Source: Mimachlamys varia (lineage: Eukaryota; Mollusca; Bivalvia; Pectinida; Pectinidae). Taken from it: a DNA stretch of 64,000 bases. Below the pieces are notes generated by a model. It saw only the letters and a list, made by a program, of their open reading frames with translations. It was not told the origin of the DNA and did not search any database. Of this stretch, positions 36,047-47,544 are shown piece after piece. How positions within the stretch are numbered: the stretch's first letter is position 1; each line of letters starts with the position of its first letter. The position numbers were made by a program, and so were the translations under genes. The stretch is from the NCBI GenBank assembly GCA_947623455.1, contig OX392534.1, forward strand, positions 11,480,001 to 11,544,000, given 5' to 3'.

Positions 36047-36209
36047 TAACCACTCAACATTTAAACCAGAAGTGATGTATTACCAAACAAAGGTCTACGT
36101 ACGTAAGTAATAACAAGAGGATCTTACAGAGTGTCGATGTAATATGCTTTTATTAAACGAATTTAATATGTGACGAGCCTTCAGGCGAGTTTAATAAAAT
36201 CTATATAAC
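36047..36209. other. spacer, nothing recognised
   Basis: Short AT-rich stretch between the 45-bp array and family B copy 3. Confidence 0.4.
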
Positions 36210-36560
36210 AATATTTACATTTGCTCTGTAATTTTCCATTGACACAATGCTAAGTGGCAGTTGCAGCCATACGCCTATAACAACCAGTTCCTCAGACTAT
36301 AACAGCAGTTGGTATTGTGACGTCATCATTCTCTATTGTGACGTCATCAATTTTATTGTTGTCTTCACTTTATTTGCTGTTCAAAATCGGTCCGAAGAAA
36401 CTAGATAAAGCACAATTATTCTATCAAAATGTGAATATAAGTAATGAACATTTTAGCAAATATTGTTTAAGTCCTATAACACACATTGCTATTGTTGTAT
36501 CAATAGCAATGTGTGTTATAGGACTGTAACAACATTTGCTAAAACATTCATTGCTTAATT
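36210..36560 (+). repeat. interspersed repeat family B, copy 3
   Basis: Matches 21176-21545 in order. Here the CRE-containing block is duplicated: TTGTGACGTCATCA at 36315-36328 and again at 36339-36352. The right end is the hairpin described separately. The ORF 36317-36529 is noise. Confidence 0.85.
36439..36556. repeat. long hairpin at the end of family B
   Basis: Arms of about 56 bp around a 6-base loop (TTGTAT, 36495-36500). The innermost 25 bp are perfect: CACACATTGCTATTG ends the left arm at 36494 and CAATAGCAATGTGTG opens the right arm at 36501. The outer part pairs with mismatches (AATGAACATTTTAGCAAAT against ATTTGCTAAAACATTCATT). A transcript through it would fold into a stable stem. 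Confidence 0.9.
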
Positions 36561-38560
36561 GATACGAAGTATCAAGTAGTAATCCCATAACTTATATTCA
36601 AAAGAAGATGAACCCAACTCAGATTCATTCTCTATAACAACGGCACTACTTTAAGTGTACGATCTCCACTATCGTGACAATCATATGACGTCATAAAGAC
36701 GTCATTTGTTTATATTTATATTCTGATTGTTTCTTCTCTAATGAATATACCAACTGAAAACAACAAACACTAGACTATGAATACAGCACATGAATATGGT
36801 ATGAATACATCCATTCATATGATTTACTTACGACGTAATGTATTAATCGTGTTAAATGCAACTCTTGTTTACCCCGCTATGGATAATTAAAAACAAAATG
36901 AAAACGCCGTTAAATCCGTATATGACGCCATGACGTGGCCGTACGACACGACTGAACGGGTCAGTTATTTTTGTGATAAAAGTAAAAAACTTTTTAAAAC
37001 TTGTTTCCGGATCCTATTCCTGCATATTCTCTGTCTATAATGTTTTATATATACTGTTGGAATGAAATAAAGTTTATATTAAAAAGAGAGAAATAAACAG
37101 ATGCTATATGATGAGCGCAGCTTAATTTTCGGAAGCTTTTTTGTCCTAAACTAGAAGGCACAAACGCAAATCCCTTATTGTACAGGGAGCTCCCATACAT
37201 GTACCCTCTTACGAAATATACAGTTGGAAACAGATGTAGGGAGACGAGTGAGGAAGAAGGTGCAGAAGACAAGAAAGTTCTTTGATGAGTTAATCACGGA
37301 AGAGCTTTATTCCATTAAGAGTTTTACGTGCCCACAGAAACAATAATGACGTTGATTAGATAATAATATTGGCTGTGACGCCACTTTATTCCCATTTAAT
37401 ATCAAACACACAAAACTGAGATATTGTACTTCGATAATTAACACTTCTTTTCGCGTGTTAATATCTTGTTTTCGTATTTTAGCATCGATAAAACGATACA
37501 AAACCTTTTAAAACAAGCTAATGGTTACCTCTAGTGCAATCAGGAGATGGCAGGAATGAGCCATCGTAGTTATCAGCTTTAGTGAAGTCCGGACATGTGT
37601 GCTGGTTAAATCTCTATAATCAAGGTATCGCTACCACGACATCGGTAAGGATCACGTAACCTAGTCCAATCAGTCCCTTCTTTACAGCAGATAACGGACA
37701 TAATTCTTGTTTTCTCTGGCTTGTTCTTTATTTGTTTATAGATATGCATCCCATAAACTAGAAAGCCATTCTATGGTGCATTTAAATGCATTTGACGAGT
37801 CAGATATGGTAACATAGCATGTGATTTTTATATAAAAACTTCTTTTAAAAATTGGTAATAGCAAAAACATTTACTTGTTAGTCTAGTTTACCCCTGCAGA
37901 TAAAGACATATATGTTGGCCAAATAGATTGTAGGGACAAGCCAGTATGCTGTAAACCCAGGTGTTAGGATATTCTATCGTCATAATCAAAGTATTTAGAT
38001 ATTTACACCGACGCTACCAAGGTGTATAAGCAGTAAACTTATCGTTACCTAGTGTTTAGCTGGTTCTGATTGTAATATTCAGATTTATACGAATACCATA
38101 TTTCCCCAATATACATTAAAAGACCAGGAATGCGCATGGCAGAACAAACAGAACGATTTCTTTTCATTGACATTTTGTGATGTCTGCTTTATATTACTGA
38201 TAAGATGGTTCAATAAAAAAAAACGACAAATAAGCACCACCAAAGCTTGAGTGATGGAACCTTGGGGAAGGATAAATTTCATTTTATCTACAATAAAACC
38301 GAGGAACTGACTCCAAATATCGGAGAGGAAACTTAATGAAAACTAAATCCCTGCTGGTTTGGCGGCGATATATTACCATATGTGTACAAAATCACCATGG
38401 ATGGTTGCAGCAAAAATCTTAAATATGATTCTGTATGTATATTAAATTTTAATGGACGGGAAATTAAGGAAAGATACATTGTAAGTCTGAATACGAAAAT
38501 TTTCTCCAATTCGAATGTGGTTAGACAATTATCTGTTGCGGATAAACGTACTCCAAAACG
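36561..38560. other. no gene or clear repeat seen
   Basis: AT-rich sequence with chance frames of 60-75 codons. TGACGTCATAAAGACGTCAT near 36686-36705 holds a CRE-like palindrome and a second GACGTCA. Confidence 0.5.
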
Positions 38561-38564
38561 GAAA

Positions 38565-38950
38565 TATCAGGAATGGCTTAGCTTTAAACAGGGGAATAAC
38601 GAGCAAAATCAACAAAAAACATATCGCGCATGGACAAGATATATATTGAAACAAAAACACAAGATCGATACAAGGAGTATGCCAAACTAAGAAACCAAGT
38701 CATATGGGAACTCCGGGTGGCAAAGAAGGAGATGGGAAAAAAATTGCACTAAATGTTAAAACAAAATCTGGAAATATATAAATTCTAAGAAAAAAGTGAC
38801 ATTAAGAATTTCAGATCCACCACAAAAAGCAAGAAATGCTTCGGAAAAAAAGAGCATTGGTAAATTTCTTTAACACAATCTTTTCCTAGGAACCATCTGG
38901 AAAGCTACCATTAATGGTATCATCTCTTGTAGGTACAGATGTACCATAGT
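38565..38950 (+). pseudogene. decayed LINE ORF2 fragment (endonuclease-RT linker)
   Basis: Reading plus frames in succession gives TYRAWTRYI, IETKTQDRYKEYAKLRNQV, IWELRVAKKEMGKKIALNV, KTKSGNIY and, after stops and frameshifts, KKRALVNFFNTIFS. The pattern of a basic linker (RYK-YAKLRNQV, AKKE--KKIA-N-K), then an N-F-F-N-x-F-S motif, is typical of the segment before the RT domain in CR1/Jockey-like LINEs. The fragment has several stops and no intact RT domain. It may be the same family as the 19.2-kb fragment, but the two cover different parts of ORF2 and cannot be compared directly. Confidence 0.7.
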
Positions 38951-41190
38951 ATGTATCTAACAGATTGTTTTTACTTTAAGGACATATTCTCCAAAGTTTG
39001 CTGTCCCGAAACAAAAAATACATAATCGATGAATAATATCTAGGTACTTTTATTTCATAATCAGCAGATAGGAAGTATAGGATATCATCCGTTTGTGTCA
39101 TGTGAGGTAAAACCACACAGGGGGTTATATCTAGTGACAATCGATTATTTTAATCATAGTTGACAGAGGGGAGAAGTTGTGTAAGATCCAACCAGTTCTG
39201 GGTTTTAATCGGTCATGTTTCAGTACTACCATATCTTGAAAATGAATAAGCTCGTATGTGTAAATATAGAATAAAATGGTCAGCTTCCCAAAGACGACTT
39301 TAATTTCGGCGATTTTTCTGTGAATTGTATCATTAGAGTTCATGTGATCCCCCTTTTATGCATCTGAACGGCCAATCAACACAGACGGGGACATTAGGGT
39401 CAACGTAAGGAGAATAAAGCATATAAAAGACATGAAATATCGAAAAACAAAGGACAAATATCAACTTGAAAGGTAAAAGTGGAAATGGACAGTCACTAAA
39501 GGATTGAACATCATTTTGACTGCGTATACGGTAGTATGTCCACAGTTGGCAGTGACCATATCAAATATTCTATGGTGCCGTTTACGCAGTCAACGTGCGT
39601 GAGGTTCAATTACATGTATTTTAAACACTTTAGTACAAACCAGTCTTCCGGAAGTCGGGAAGTCATGCGCGGCTGATCATGACCTTGTAGACTATAAGAA
39701 GATCAAAATTCAAAGCGGGTCGCTAAGATGGTAACTACGATAGATGTGGTTGATGAGATAGTGTATCTAAAAATGAATTTACTTTGATATATTTTTTAAT
39801 TTAAAAAAAAAACTCTGTTTTTCTTCTTTTTTTCTGAAACTTGTAAATTCTTAATTGAAGAATACTAGTAGAACTTCGAACAAAGTTAGTATTTATCAAT
39901 GTTGTTATGTTCAAGCATCGATAAATTTCTTTGGTAGTAACGCGGTCGAACGTCACAAAAGGAAGCATTGCTTTACCGTCAAAGAATGACAAAGAATGCC
40001 TCAACGGAATAGGGAGTTAGCAAAAACCCATTTATGTTTCAAAGTCATCGCCCTGAATTGTGAACGGCGCCATATTGGAAACACATGTCAGTCCGCCGAG
40101 CCTTTGAATGTTGCGTATTTACTAAGTTGAAGAAGGGAGATATATAAAATATCTATTTAAACAAACCAATAGTTTTATGTTGTTTTTGTTGAAATGAAAC
40201 GCTGTTTAAAAAGAGTTTTCATATTTACTACAATCTAAAACCGCGTTTTTTTTACAGTAAATTGTTCGCGACACTCTCAGCATTGAGTCTAGTCTGTACA
40301 CTTAAATCTTCTAGCAAAATAAATTCATAGAAATTAATTTCACTTAGTTTTTGGTTAGTTAGCAGAACAATACATATACAGTACACTTGTTTACATTACT
40401 TAACCAGAAGTACTTGTGTTGGCTTTCAGTGTGAAGAAAACACTGACTCTTGACATGTATAAATCAAATAAAAAAAATTGATAAAGAATTTTCCATTTAG
40501 GCAATACTACTGAGTCCGGGGTTCGGCCGGAATCAGTTAAGTATCTAACATTTAAGTTATTTAAATTGCCATATGTCTGGAACATAACAAATCACTTAAG
40601 TAAGATCAACACTTAATGACTTTGGCAACCCTGGCCATTTAACTGCCAAGCCGTGGTCTTTGATTTGTTGAGCTACAGAGTAACAGAGACCGCTGTGTGA
40701 ATTCTATATTCTCAGGTGTTTGTTCGCAATGCATGAAATATTACAATAGAATTTACAATTGTGTGCTGTGTGAATGCTGAGCGCAGCATGCTTTACACGT
40801 ACAACGTACCAATATGACCAGACTATTCCTACGATGTTGATTAAAGAGCACGTGCCATTGTGGAGAGTTAAATCAGAACAAAAGTTCACCAACCGCTGCT
40901 GACGCTGTTCCGTGTAGATAGGTAAACATTCATGCAAACAAATATTCATAGAGGAAAAAAATGCTACGTTAACAATTTTATTTCCAAATATCTAATTGTT
41001 TAAGTAGTAGATACTGTAATATGGAGCCAGGAAAATTACACCCAGCTTAGACGAAACTTATTGAAGAGAGGCGCTGGTAATTGATTTAGCCGTATTGTAT
41101 CGCAATATTTTAGAATCTTAGTGGATATGCTGATAAGAACAATTTCAACGTGATTGAATTCTGGCCGCTGATAACACGCCATCTGGTGGT
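38951..41190. other. no gene; one short inverted repeat
   Basis: At 39516-39593, TTGACTGCGTATACGG is inverted as CCGTTTACGCAGTCAA with one mismatch and a ~45-base loop. Otherwise no gene or array was recognised. Confidence 0.5.
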
Positions 41191-41213
41191 CTTGTCGTGC
41201 CGCTTCGAATAAC

Positions 41214-41534
41214 ATGGAGAACGCCCTTGCGTCAAACGCTCAAGTGACTAATTATTATCATTGGCGCCAATTTTATTCAAGCTGGGCTGTTCCGCCAGTG
41301 GCGTTTGTAAATGACAACACATATACAAACGCAAGTAATAAACTATTAATTGGGAAAAATATAAATGAAGTTAAGCAATTGTTCTGTAGTAAAAATGTAA
41401 ATATATGGATTGAAAGTCATTTTTTTAACTTCCATAGTGCTATGAAAGGTCAGCCGTTACATCCATATTTAACATTAAGCCCGCTATATGGTTACCTAGT
41501 AACCTTTGCTCTAATAATTTCTCTCCAGGCTTGA
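41214..41534 (+). CDS. unrecognised 106-codon ORF, doubtful
   Basis: An open frame starting at an ATG in a good animal initiation context (AATAACATGG: A at -3, G at +4) and beginning MENALASNAQVTNYYHWRQF. The first ~55 residues look ordinary in composition; the C-terminal end has a hydrophobic stretch (GYLVTFALIISL). I recognise no family, signal peptide or convincing splice site. In DNA this AT-rich a 106-codon frame can occur by chance, so it is recorded only as a candidate first exon or chance ORF. Confidence 0.12.
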   Translation: MENALASNAQVTNYYHWRQFYSSWAVPPVAFVNDNTYTNASNKLLIGKNINEVKQLFCSKNVNIWIESHFFNFHSAMKGQPLHPYLTLSPLYGYLVTFALIISLQA

Positions 41535-41614
41535 TGAGGTAGTTATTTTTATTTTCCAACGTATGGTGTCTGTTTAGATATGACTATAGAACCAATTTAA
41601 TAGTCTCTGTCGTA

Positions 41615-42040
41615 GTAGGATTTTAGTCCGGATGGTCTCTTACCCAATGTGGTCCAAGTAAGACTCGGAACCCAGTGGTCTCTGTCCCAGTAAGACTCGG
41701 AACCCAGTGGTCTCTGTCCCAGTAAGACTCGGAACCCAACAGTCATGGTCCCAGTAAGACTCGGAACCCAGTGGTCCTAGTAAGACGCTTAACCCAATGA
41801 TCCCCTGTCTAAGTCAGACTGGGAACCTTAAGGTCCTAGTAAGTCTCGGGACCCAATGGTCCTAGTAAGCCTCGGGTCCCAATGGTCCTAGTAAGCCTCA
41901 GAACCCAATTGTCCCAGTAAGCCTCGGGGACCACTGGTCCCAGTAAGCCTTGGGGTCCAATGGTCCTCGTAAGCCTCGGGGCCCAATGGTCCTAGTTAGC
42001 CTCGGGGCCCAATGGTTCTAGTCAGACTCGGGACCTTATG
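41615..42040. repeat. minisatellite of two related unit types (32 and 26 bp)
   Basis: The left part repeats TGGTCTCTGTCCCAGTAAGA plus CTCGGAACCCAG (32 bp). The right part repeats CCTAGTAAGCCTCGGGGCCC plus AATGGT (26 bp). The two share CAGTAAG/TAGTAAG and CTCGG. About 14 units in all, with substitutions throughout. Confidence 0.92.
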
Positions 42041-43611
42041 GCATAACAAGTACAGTATAGAACAACTACAGCGACTCACCACCAATATGTTAAAGGTAGA
42101 TGACCGGCGAGAAGATAATGGCCGCCGATGTAAAGTGAAATACAATATACAATTTGTCATGATTGTAACTCTACAGTGTACACGTCACAGATTCATGACA
42201 GAAGTAATCTAAGTGAATCTTTGACCTGAACACTTACTGATAGAACGATTAGCTCCCGGATGTGACTAGCCGGGACGTCTGCTCAGAACTCAGTGGTCAT
42301 TCCCAACCTCGCAGCAACAGAAATATTTCCTCGTTATTTTCTTATCAAAGTCTGTCCACTCTGATTCTGGTAAAATATTGTTATAGATTTCTGGTATAGC
42401 TCTAAACTGGTCTGGTCGTTCATCGTTTAAAACACAGCAGGTCCGCACTTTAAAGTTGACTTCCGGTTATATCTCTAAGTTAGTGGAGTTCCCACAATGC
42501 GGTATCATGGCCGATTTTGAACCGGACAGGGTTTCGCGATTTGAGGACGACAATTAAATCAATATGGGTGAACCTCGGGAAATGTGCGTTGGTCAGACGC
42601 GAAATAAGAGTTACCGCAATATGGCTATCATTAAATAAAAACAATACTTTTGCCTCACGTCACTGTAACAGACAGGGTTGTCTCTTAATGTCCATTTTAT
42701 ATTATTTTTAATGTCAATGTATGTTTTAGGGCCGATGATTTTATTCATTAGCATTATATTTCGTTTATTTCCGGTTTCAAGTGCCTGTAACAGACAGGGT
42801 AATACGGGGTGGCCGTCTAGGGAAACATCACCAAAACAAGTAAGATGTTAGAAAAAGAAAGTAGTCAGGGAAGAAATGGCTTATTTCCTGAACGCATTAA
42901 TTTTAAAAACAAGTATTAGGGAACAGGTTGTTACACTGATTATAGTCTTTTTCGTTAATGTTAGCTTGATTTACCTGTGTTTTACCTCTGTTTTTCACTG
43001 ATAAATGTGACAGAAATTTAAGTTAATATAAAAAGTTAGGGTTTTTTTAAATAAAAAAGTATATGAAGAGACATATACATTTGTTTGTGATTTATTCTAA
43101 AATCATTTTTTTAATTATCATTTTGTTGAATGTTTCTTAATATAGTTTTCGAAAAGGCTTTTGATTCTGTTTCGTAGAAATTGAGAGATAAAACACTGAT
43201 TTACAAATTAACTCGGTGTAAAAAAAAAATATTTGAATATAACTGCCGTAATGGGGACAACATAGAAAGACACGGCACCACCAGCTAATCCTGCAGAGAC
43301 CTCACATTGGTCGCCTCTCGGGTTCGAAAGAGCTTTCCTCTGTCCGCACCTGCACAGATTGGTCAAAGGAACATATATAGTACGTAAACCTTGAGTCGCC
43401 ATCTTATCTTCCCTCGGAGTCTAACTTCGTCATTTTTATTTGCTATGTTATTATCCAAGTCATAAAAACCACCGGAAATCTGTTGTTGATATGGGGTCAT
43501 TAGCTCGAATGTTTACTTGGTGTTTTACTCTTTTCCCGTGTATGTTGTGAAAATCTAAATGTTTTGAGATAATCATTTCTTTCTCATCCGACCCAACTTC
43601 AGTACTACTCT
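42041..43611. other. no gene or clear repeat seen
   Basis: TGTAACAGACAGGGT occurs twice (about 42664 and 42786). No reading frame of interest. Confidence 0.5.
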
Positions 43612-43804
43612 GGCCCCGGTTTCATCAACGTTCCTCAGTTTAAGGAAATTCCTTAACTTAAAATTCTCCATAGGAAAGCATTACAGAATTTAAGGGGGAA
43701 ATCCTTAGCTGAGGAAATTTCCTTTAAATCTGTAATGCTTTCCTATGGAGATTTTTAAGTTAAGGAATTTCCTTACGTTTAGGAACGTTGATGAAACCGG
43801 GGCC
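43612..43804. mobile_element. palindromic MITE, GGCCCCGGTTTCATCAACGT termini
   Basis: 193 bp. GGCCCCGGTTTCATCAACGT is inverted as ACGTTGATGAAACCGGGGCC at the right end, and inversion continues inward: TTAAGGAAATTCCTTAACTT against AAGTTAAGGAATTTCCTTA, and TCCATAGGAAAGCATTACAG against CTGTAATGCTTTCCTATGGA. Nearly the whole element can fold on itself. A run of about 18 T follows the right end. The target duplication could not be assigned. Confidence 0.9.
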
Positions 43805-44568
43805 TGTTTTTTTTTTTTTTTTTGTTAAATGTACTAATAACATCCAAGACTATTTAAGGTCTAGACTCGTGTATGTTTATGTTTAAACTGCCAGTCAAAA
43901 TCACCAGTTGTTTTAGCCAGAATCATTCCCTTTTCGATGTTTTTTATTTCCCTCTGTTTGTTTTCTTCCTCATTGGGTTTCGCCCGTTCTCAGAATCTGT
44001 AAGATCCGGTGGGGAATCTGCTACCACGGTAGATTATGATACTTCAGTGACATCTGCGGACGCAATCAATTAACAAAGCGAATCAAGTATCATCAGGCGT
44101 GTGGTCGCGTTTATTTCTGTGGTAGTGGTTTATTTGATGAATGGTGTCAGGTGGCCCCGACAAGGACATCGCGCGTGCTTGTTATCCTAGGTGTTAAATT
44201 CCTGTCGTCTGCTCCCCTGACGTGTCATCACGTGCCATGTCACTATGTTACTCTTGTTGTATAAACAACAATTTGTTTAATGGAATATTGATTTTTATTA
44301 CTTTTTTGCCAATGAAATATCGCAAAATATTCATTCACAAGTGAAAAATATCCTTTTTTGTGATTTGACCAATCTAAATATTGTTTACTAACGACAATGG
44401 GGAACGATTACAAACCGCTCACCTGTTCAAATGCGGGTTAGCTTAACGACACGAAGGCCTACAACCCGGTGTTATCATTTCTGTAGAGGAGTTATTTCAA
44501 ACGGTTTATTTCAAAATTAACTTCATTTAAAGCTGGATAACAAAGCATGGCAACAATTCGATCTATCT
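43805..44568. other. no gene seen
   Basis: Opens with a T-run; 43873-44073 is a chance frame. Otherwise nothing recognised. Confidence 0.45.
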
Positions 44569-44752
44569 GGGCCCAGTTGTTCAAAGGATGATTAGCTTAA
44601 TCACTATTTATAATGACATTTTTCAAACTTTAATAATTCTGTCAATATACAAGGTAAAATCGTACACTTTTGCACGTAAATTGGCCCCATTAGATATATT
44701 TGATATGTGCAAAGTTGTAAGCTAACCACGTTCTTTTTTTTCAACTGGGCCC
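44569..44752. mobile_element. MITE with GGGCCCAGTTG termini
   Basis: 184 bp. GGGCCCAGTTGTTCAAAGGA on the left is inverted on the right as TCAACTGGGCCC, with GATTAGCTTA against TAAGCTAACC further in. The middle is AT-rich and unpaired. Termini of this type (GGGCCCAGTTGTTCAAAG) are, from memory, widespread in invertebrate genomes. Confidence 0.8.
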
Positions 44753-44937
44753 CGTTTGACTGGAGGGAATTACTGTCAAATGAAACACGGTGTCCACTGC
44801 GTCTCTAAGTTATACACATTTTTGTAAGTAAGGTTTATTAATCGACAGAAAACATCAGAGAACCGGGTGATATCTGCCAATGATAGTGATACGGTATAAC
44901 TTACATGGGTGATGTTGATACTTTATCATTTGGTAAG

Positions 44938-45215
44938 TGGGGACAAAACAGTTCTGCAATTTCCCTACACCCAACCATTTTCAGATTCGCCGCTTCTTTC
45001 CAACGCGTATTAATCTGAGTTGCTGGCGGGACTTTTTTATTTAAATAACATGGTGATAGTAATTCAGCATACTGTATTTAAAATATAAAGTTACAATTTT
45101 TAAATACTTTTTTTCATTTCATATATAATGAAAAGATGTAAGTGTTGTTTTGTTACATTTGTTTTGTAAATATTGGAGTGGACTATATTTTGTCGTGTAG
45201 GGTTGTCTCTAGACT
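44938..45215 (+). repeat. interspersed repeat family D, copy 1
   Basis: Shares GTTCTGCAATTTCCCT, ACCATTTTCAGATTC, ATACTGTATTTAAAATAT and GGACTATATTTTGTCGTGTA with 61490-61750 in the same order. Class unknown; no coding content. Confidence 0.65.
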
Positions 45216-46902
45216 TGCTGGTAGTAACATACAATATAGTATTAGCGTGATGTGTCGTTTTGTATTATGTGATAAGCAGAATATCTAACAGTATCTTTAG
45301 TAGTACCAAAGATATTTCAATATTGTGAGTGATTTTTTTGGGTTTTTTTTTTCACTTGTGCTGCGGATCGTAGTACATATTAGCCACATTCGTGAAATAA
45401 GTTTGGTATTCCGAAAGACTCTGTAAGAAATTCTCTATATATTACGCTTTGTCTGTGAAATATCAGATAATATCAACTTTATAAAACTTACAGCACCACT
45501 GCTCACATGTATAGCATTATTTGCATCAGCATTCCGTGTTCCATTTGCCTATACATGTATACCGTAAGTAACCAAATGTTATTCAAAAACTGTACACTAC
45601 AAGTCACAGTGATCAGGTCGGTGTATGAATACGGGCGTCGAGTCACGCATAACAAATTAATATCAATGCGCGATAAAATCAATTTCATATGAATAGCAAA
45701 TTAAAGAGTATAAGATTATAGAAGCATGCTTGTCATGCCGACATTCTATTTGTCTTTCATCCAAATTGTATCCATATCGACTGTATATCATCATTTGGTA
45801 ACAGTTCAATACTTAAATATATTCCACAAGCATGGGCAATTGATATACCAATATATATTTTTTTTCACGAGTGTTTAACACCTGATAGCCTCTATATATT
45901 AAACTTTCAATCTATACGTGAGTCGTTTGTTTTGCCGTAAATATTTTCGTTCGTTCGGATTGGTATGTGTATGCATACAATCAGTGAAGAAGTCATTGTC
46001 TTTTGCGATTTAATATAAAAATATATAATTAAAATGAAAAGAAACTATGATCCAAATTAATAATGCGATACATGTATTTTGGAAAGCAATGGTTTTAAAT
46101 ATTGTGATGCATTCGTGTTATCAGAGCGTGCGGAGTGATACACGTCCACGTTTAATTAGTCAAACCAGTTTGTTCTCTTCTCAGAAACGTCAAAGACTAC
46201 ATGACGTGGAAACTTCTGTAACAATGACACTAAAACAGCACTCATCGTGACAGACTTCCTCCACTCCATGTCTGAAGTTTGTACAAGTGCATCTGACATC
46301 TTTTGAAATAACCTCCGCCATCTGTAAGTTTATGCCTACACACTAGATAATGGACGGTTAATAGTTGGTGCCCGAGGAAGTCTACAGATTAAACCATCAA
46401 AGACGTTCACCTGGGTTGGGCCGCGGAGTGATCGATGTCGGAAACGGATGCTCCAGTGATCTAGGTTACGTGGATGATGCTTAGTTGTGTATATTTGGTT
46501 GTGTCCGACATTAACGAACAAAGGGGAACCTATTTAGACGGTACAATGGAAGATCGATGTAGACTGACAATATATATAGTAAAAATAGCAACATGATGCC
46601 TGGGTTCACGGGAAGGCAAGTCAATATAAGGAACCGTTATGTCTTGATACGTAAATCAAGAAAATCCACAGAAAACAATTAAAATCGTCCCGAACGCGAA
46701 TTATAGAGCTTTTTTAGTATCATTCACACTCTTGCTAAGTATTGTGTGGCCAATCTGAATTTTCAAAACTAATCAATACCAAAGAATGGGAAAGAACACA
46801 CACACATTCATTTATATATATGTTTATTTTCTAAATCAAATATTTATATCAAGGGAAACGAGCCAAAATGATATCGCAGTGTTATTGTCATAAGTGAATG
46901 TA
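45216..46902. other. no gene or clear repeat seen
   Basis: Chance frames only (45503-45692 on both strands, 46047-46250, 46336-46521). Confidence 0.5.
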
Positions 46903-47150
46903 GAAAAATCAGAAAATACCAAAGCCTCAACAAAACCATAACCCGAACTCTAAATTGTTTAAACAGATCTAAAGAAAGATTTACAGTGAGACCTTTGTAA
47001 AAGTACAAGAGAATATGACAATGTGTTCCGCAAGAGTAACCGTCGTCTGCTTCATCGATGACACCGCCATGTAATTCTAGGCCACATCCAAGTACTAGTA
47101 AATGGTATGGCATCAAAGTGAGAACCGGGGCATAAGTCTCAAATCACAAC
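46903..47150 (+). repeat. interspersed repeat family C, copy 4 (longest)
   Basis: Runs from AGAAAATACCAAAGCCTCAA through GTGTTCCGCAAGAGTAACCG, CTGCTTCATCGATGACACCG and AGGCCACATCCAAGTACTAG to TCACAACAACCTGG. It retains the most sequence of the family and is the best guide to its extent (about 250 bp). Confidence 0.85.
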
Positions 47151-47544
47151 AACCTGGTATACTAATGAGCACATACAAGGCAGTGGAATGTTTCAGTGCA
47201 GATATAGATATATAGGCAAAATTGTTTTTTGAAAACAACACAAGTGTATCATATTGTTATATCATGTATCTTCTTTCATAGTTTAAATTGTCGTCGAAGT
47301 CGAAGAAATGATCTGATAGAAATATATATTGTGTAAAAAGTTTTGTCATCATTGATTTTCAAAACGAGTCTAAAACAATATTTGAAATCTGCATTGAGAT
47401 TTCTGCCGTTCTTCCTTCAAAAAGTTCTTCTTGTAGAATTTGCTTTAAAAATCGGGAAATTTGACTGCCTGCACGACATATCTATCACCATTCCCAATCT
47501 AGTTTTAAGTCAATTATTTAGGGAAATTATTTAGAATAAAAAAA

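Noticed and set aside
33577..36075. Three overlapping ORFs of 801-827 codons on both strands
   Set aside because: All are produced by a 45-bp (15-codon) tandem repeat. Substitutions show no consistent silent bias in any frame, and there is no non-repeat coding sequence at either end.
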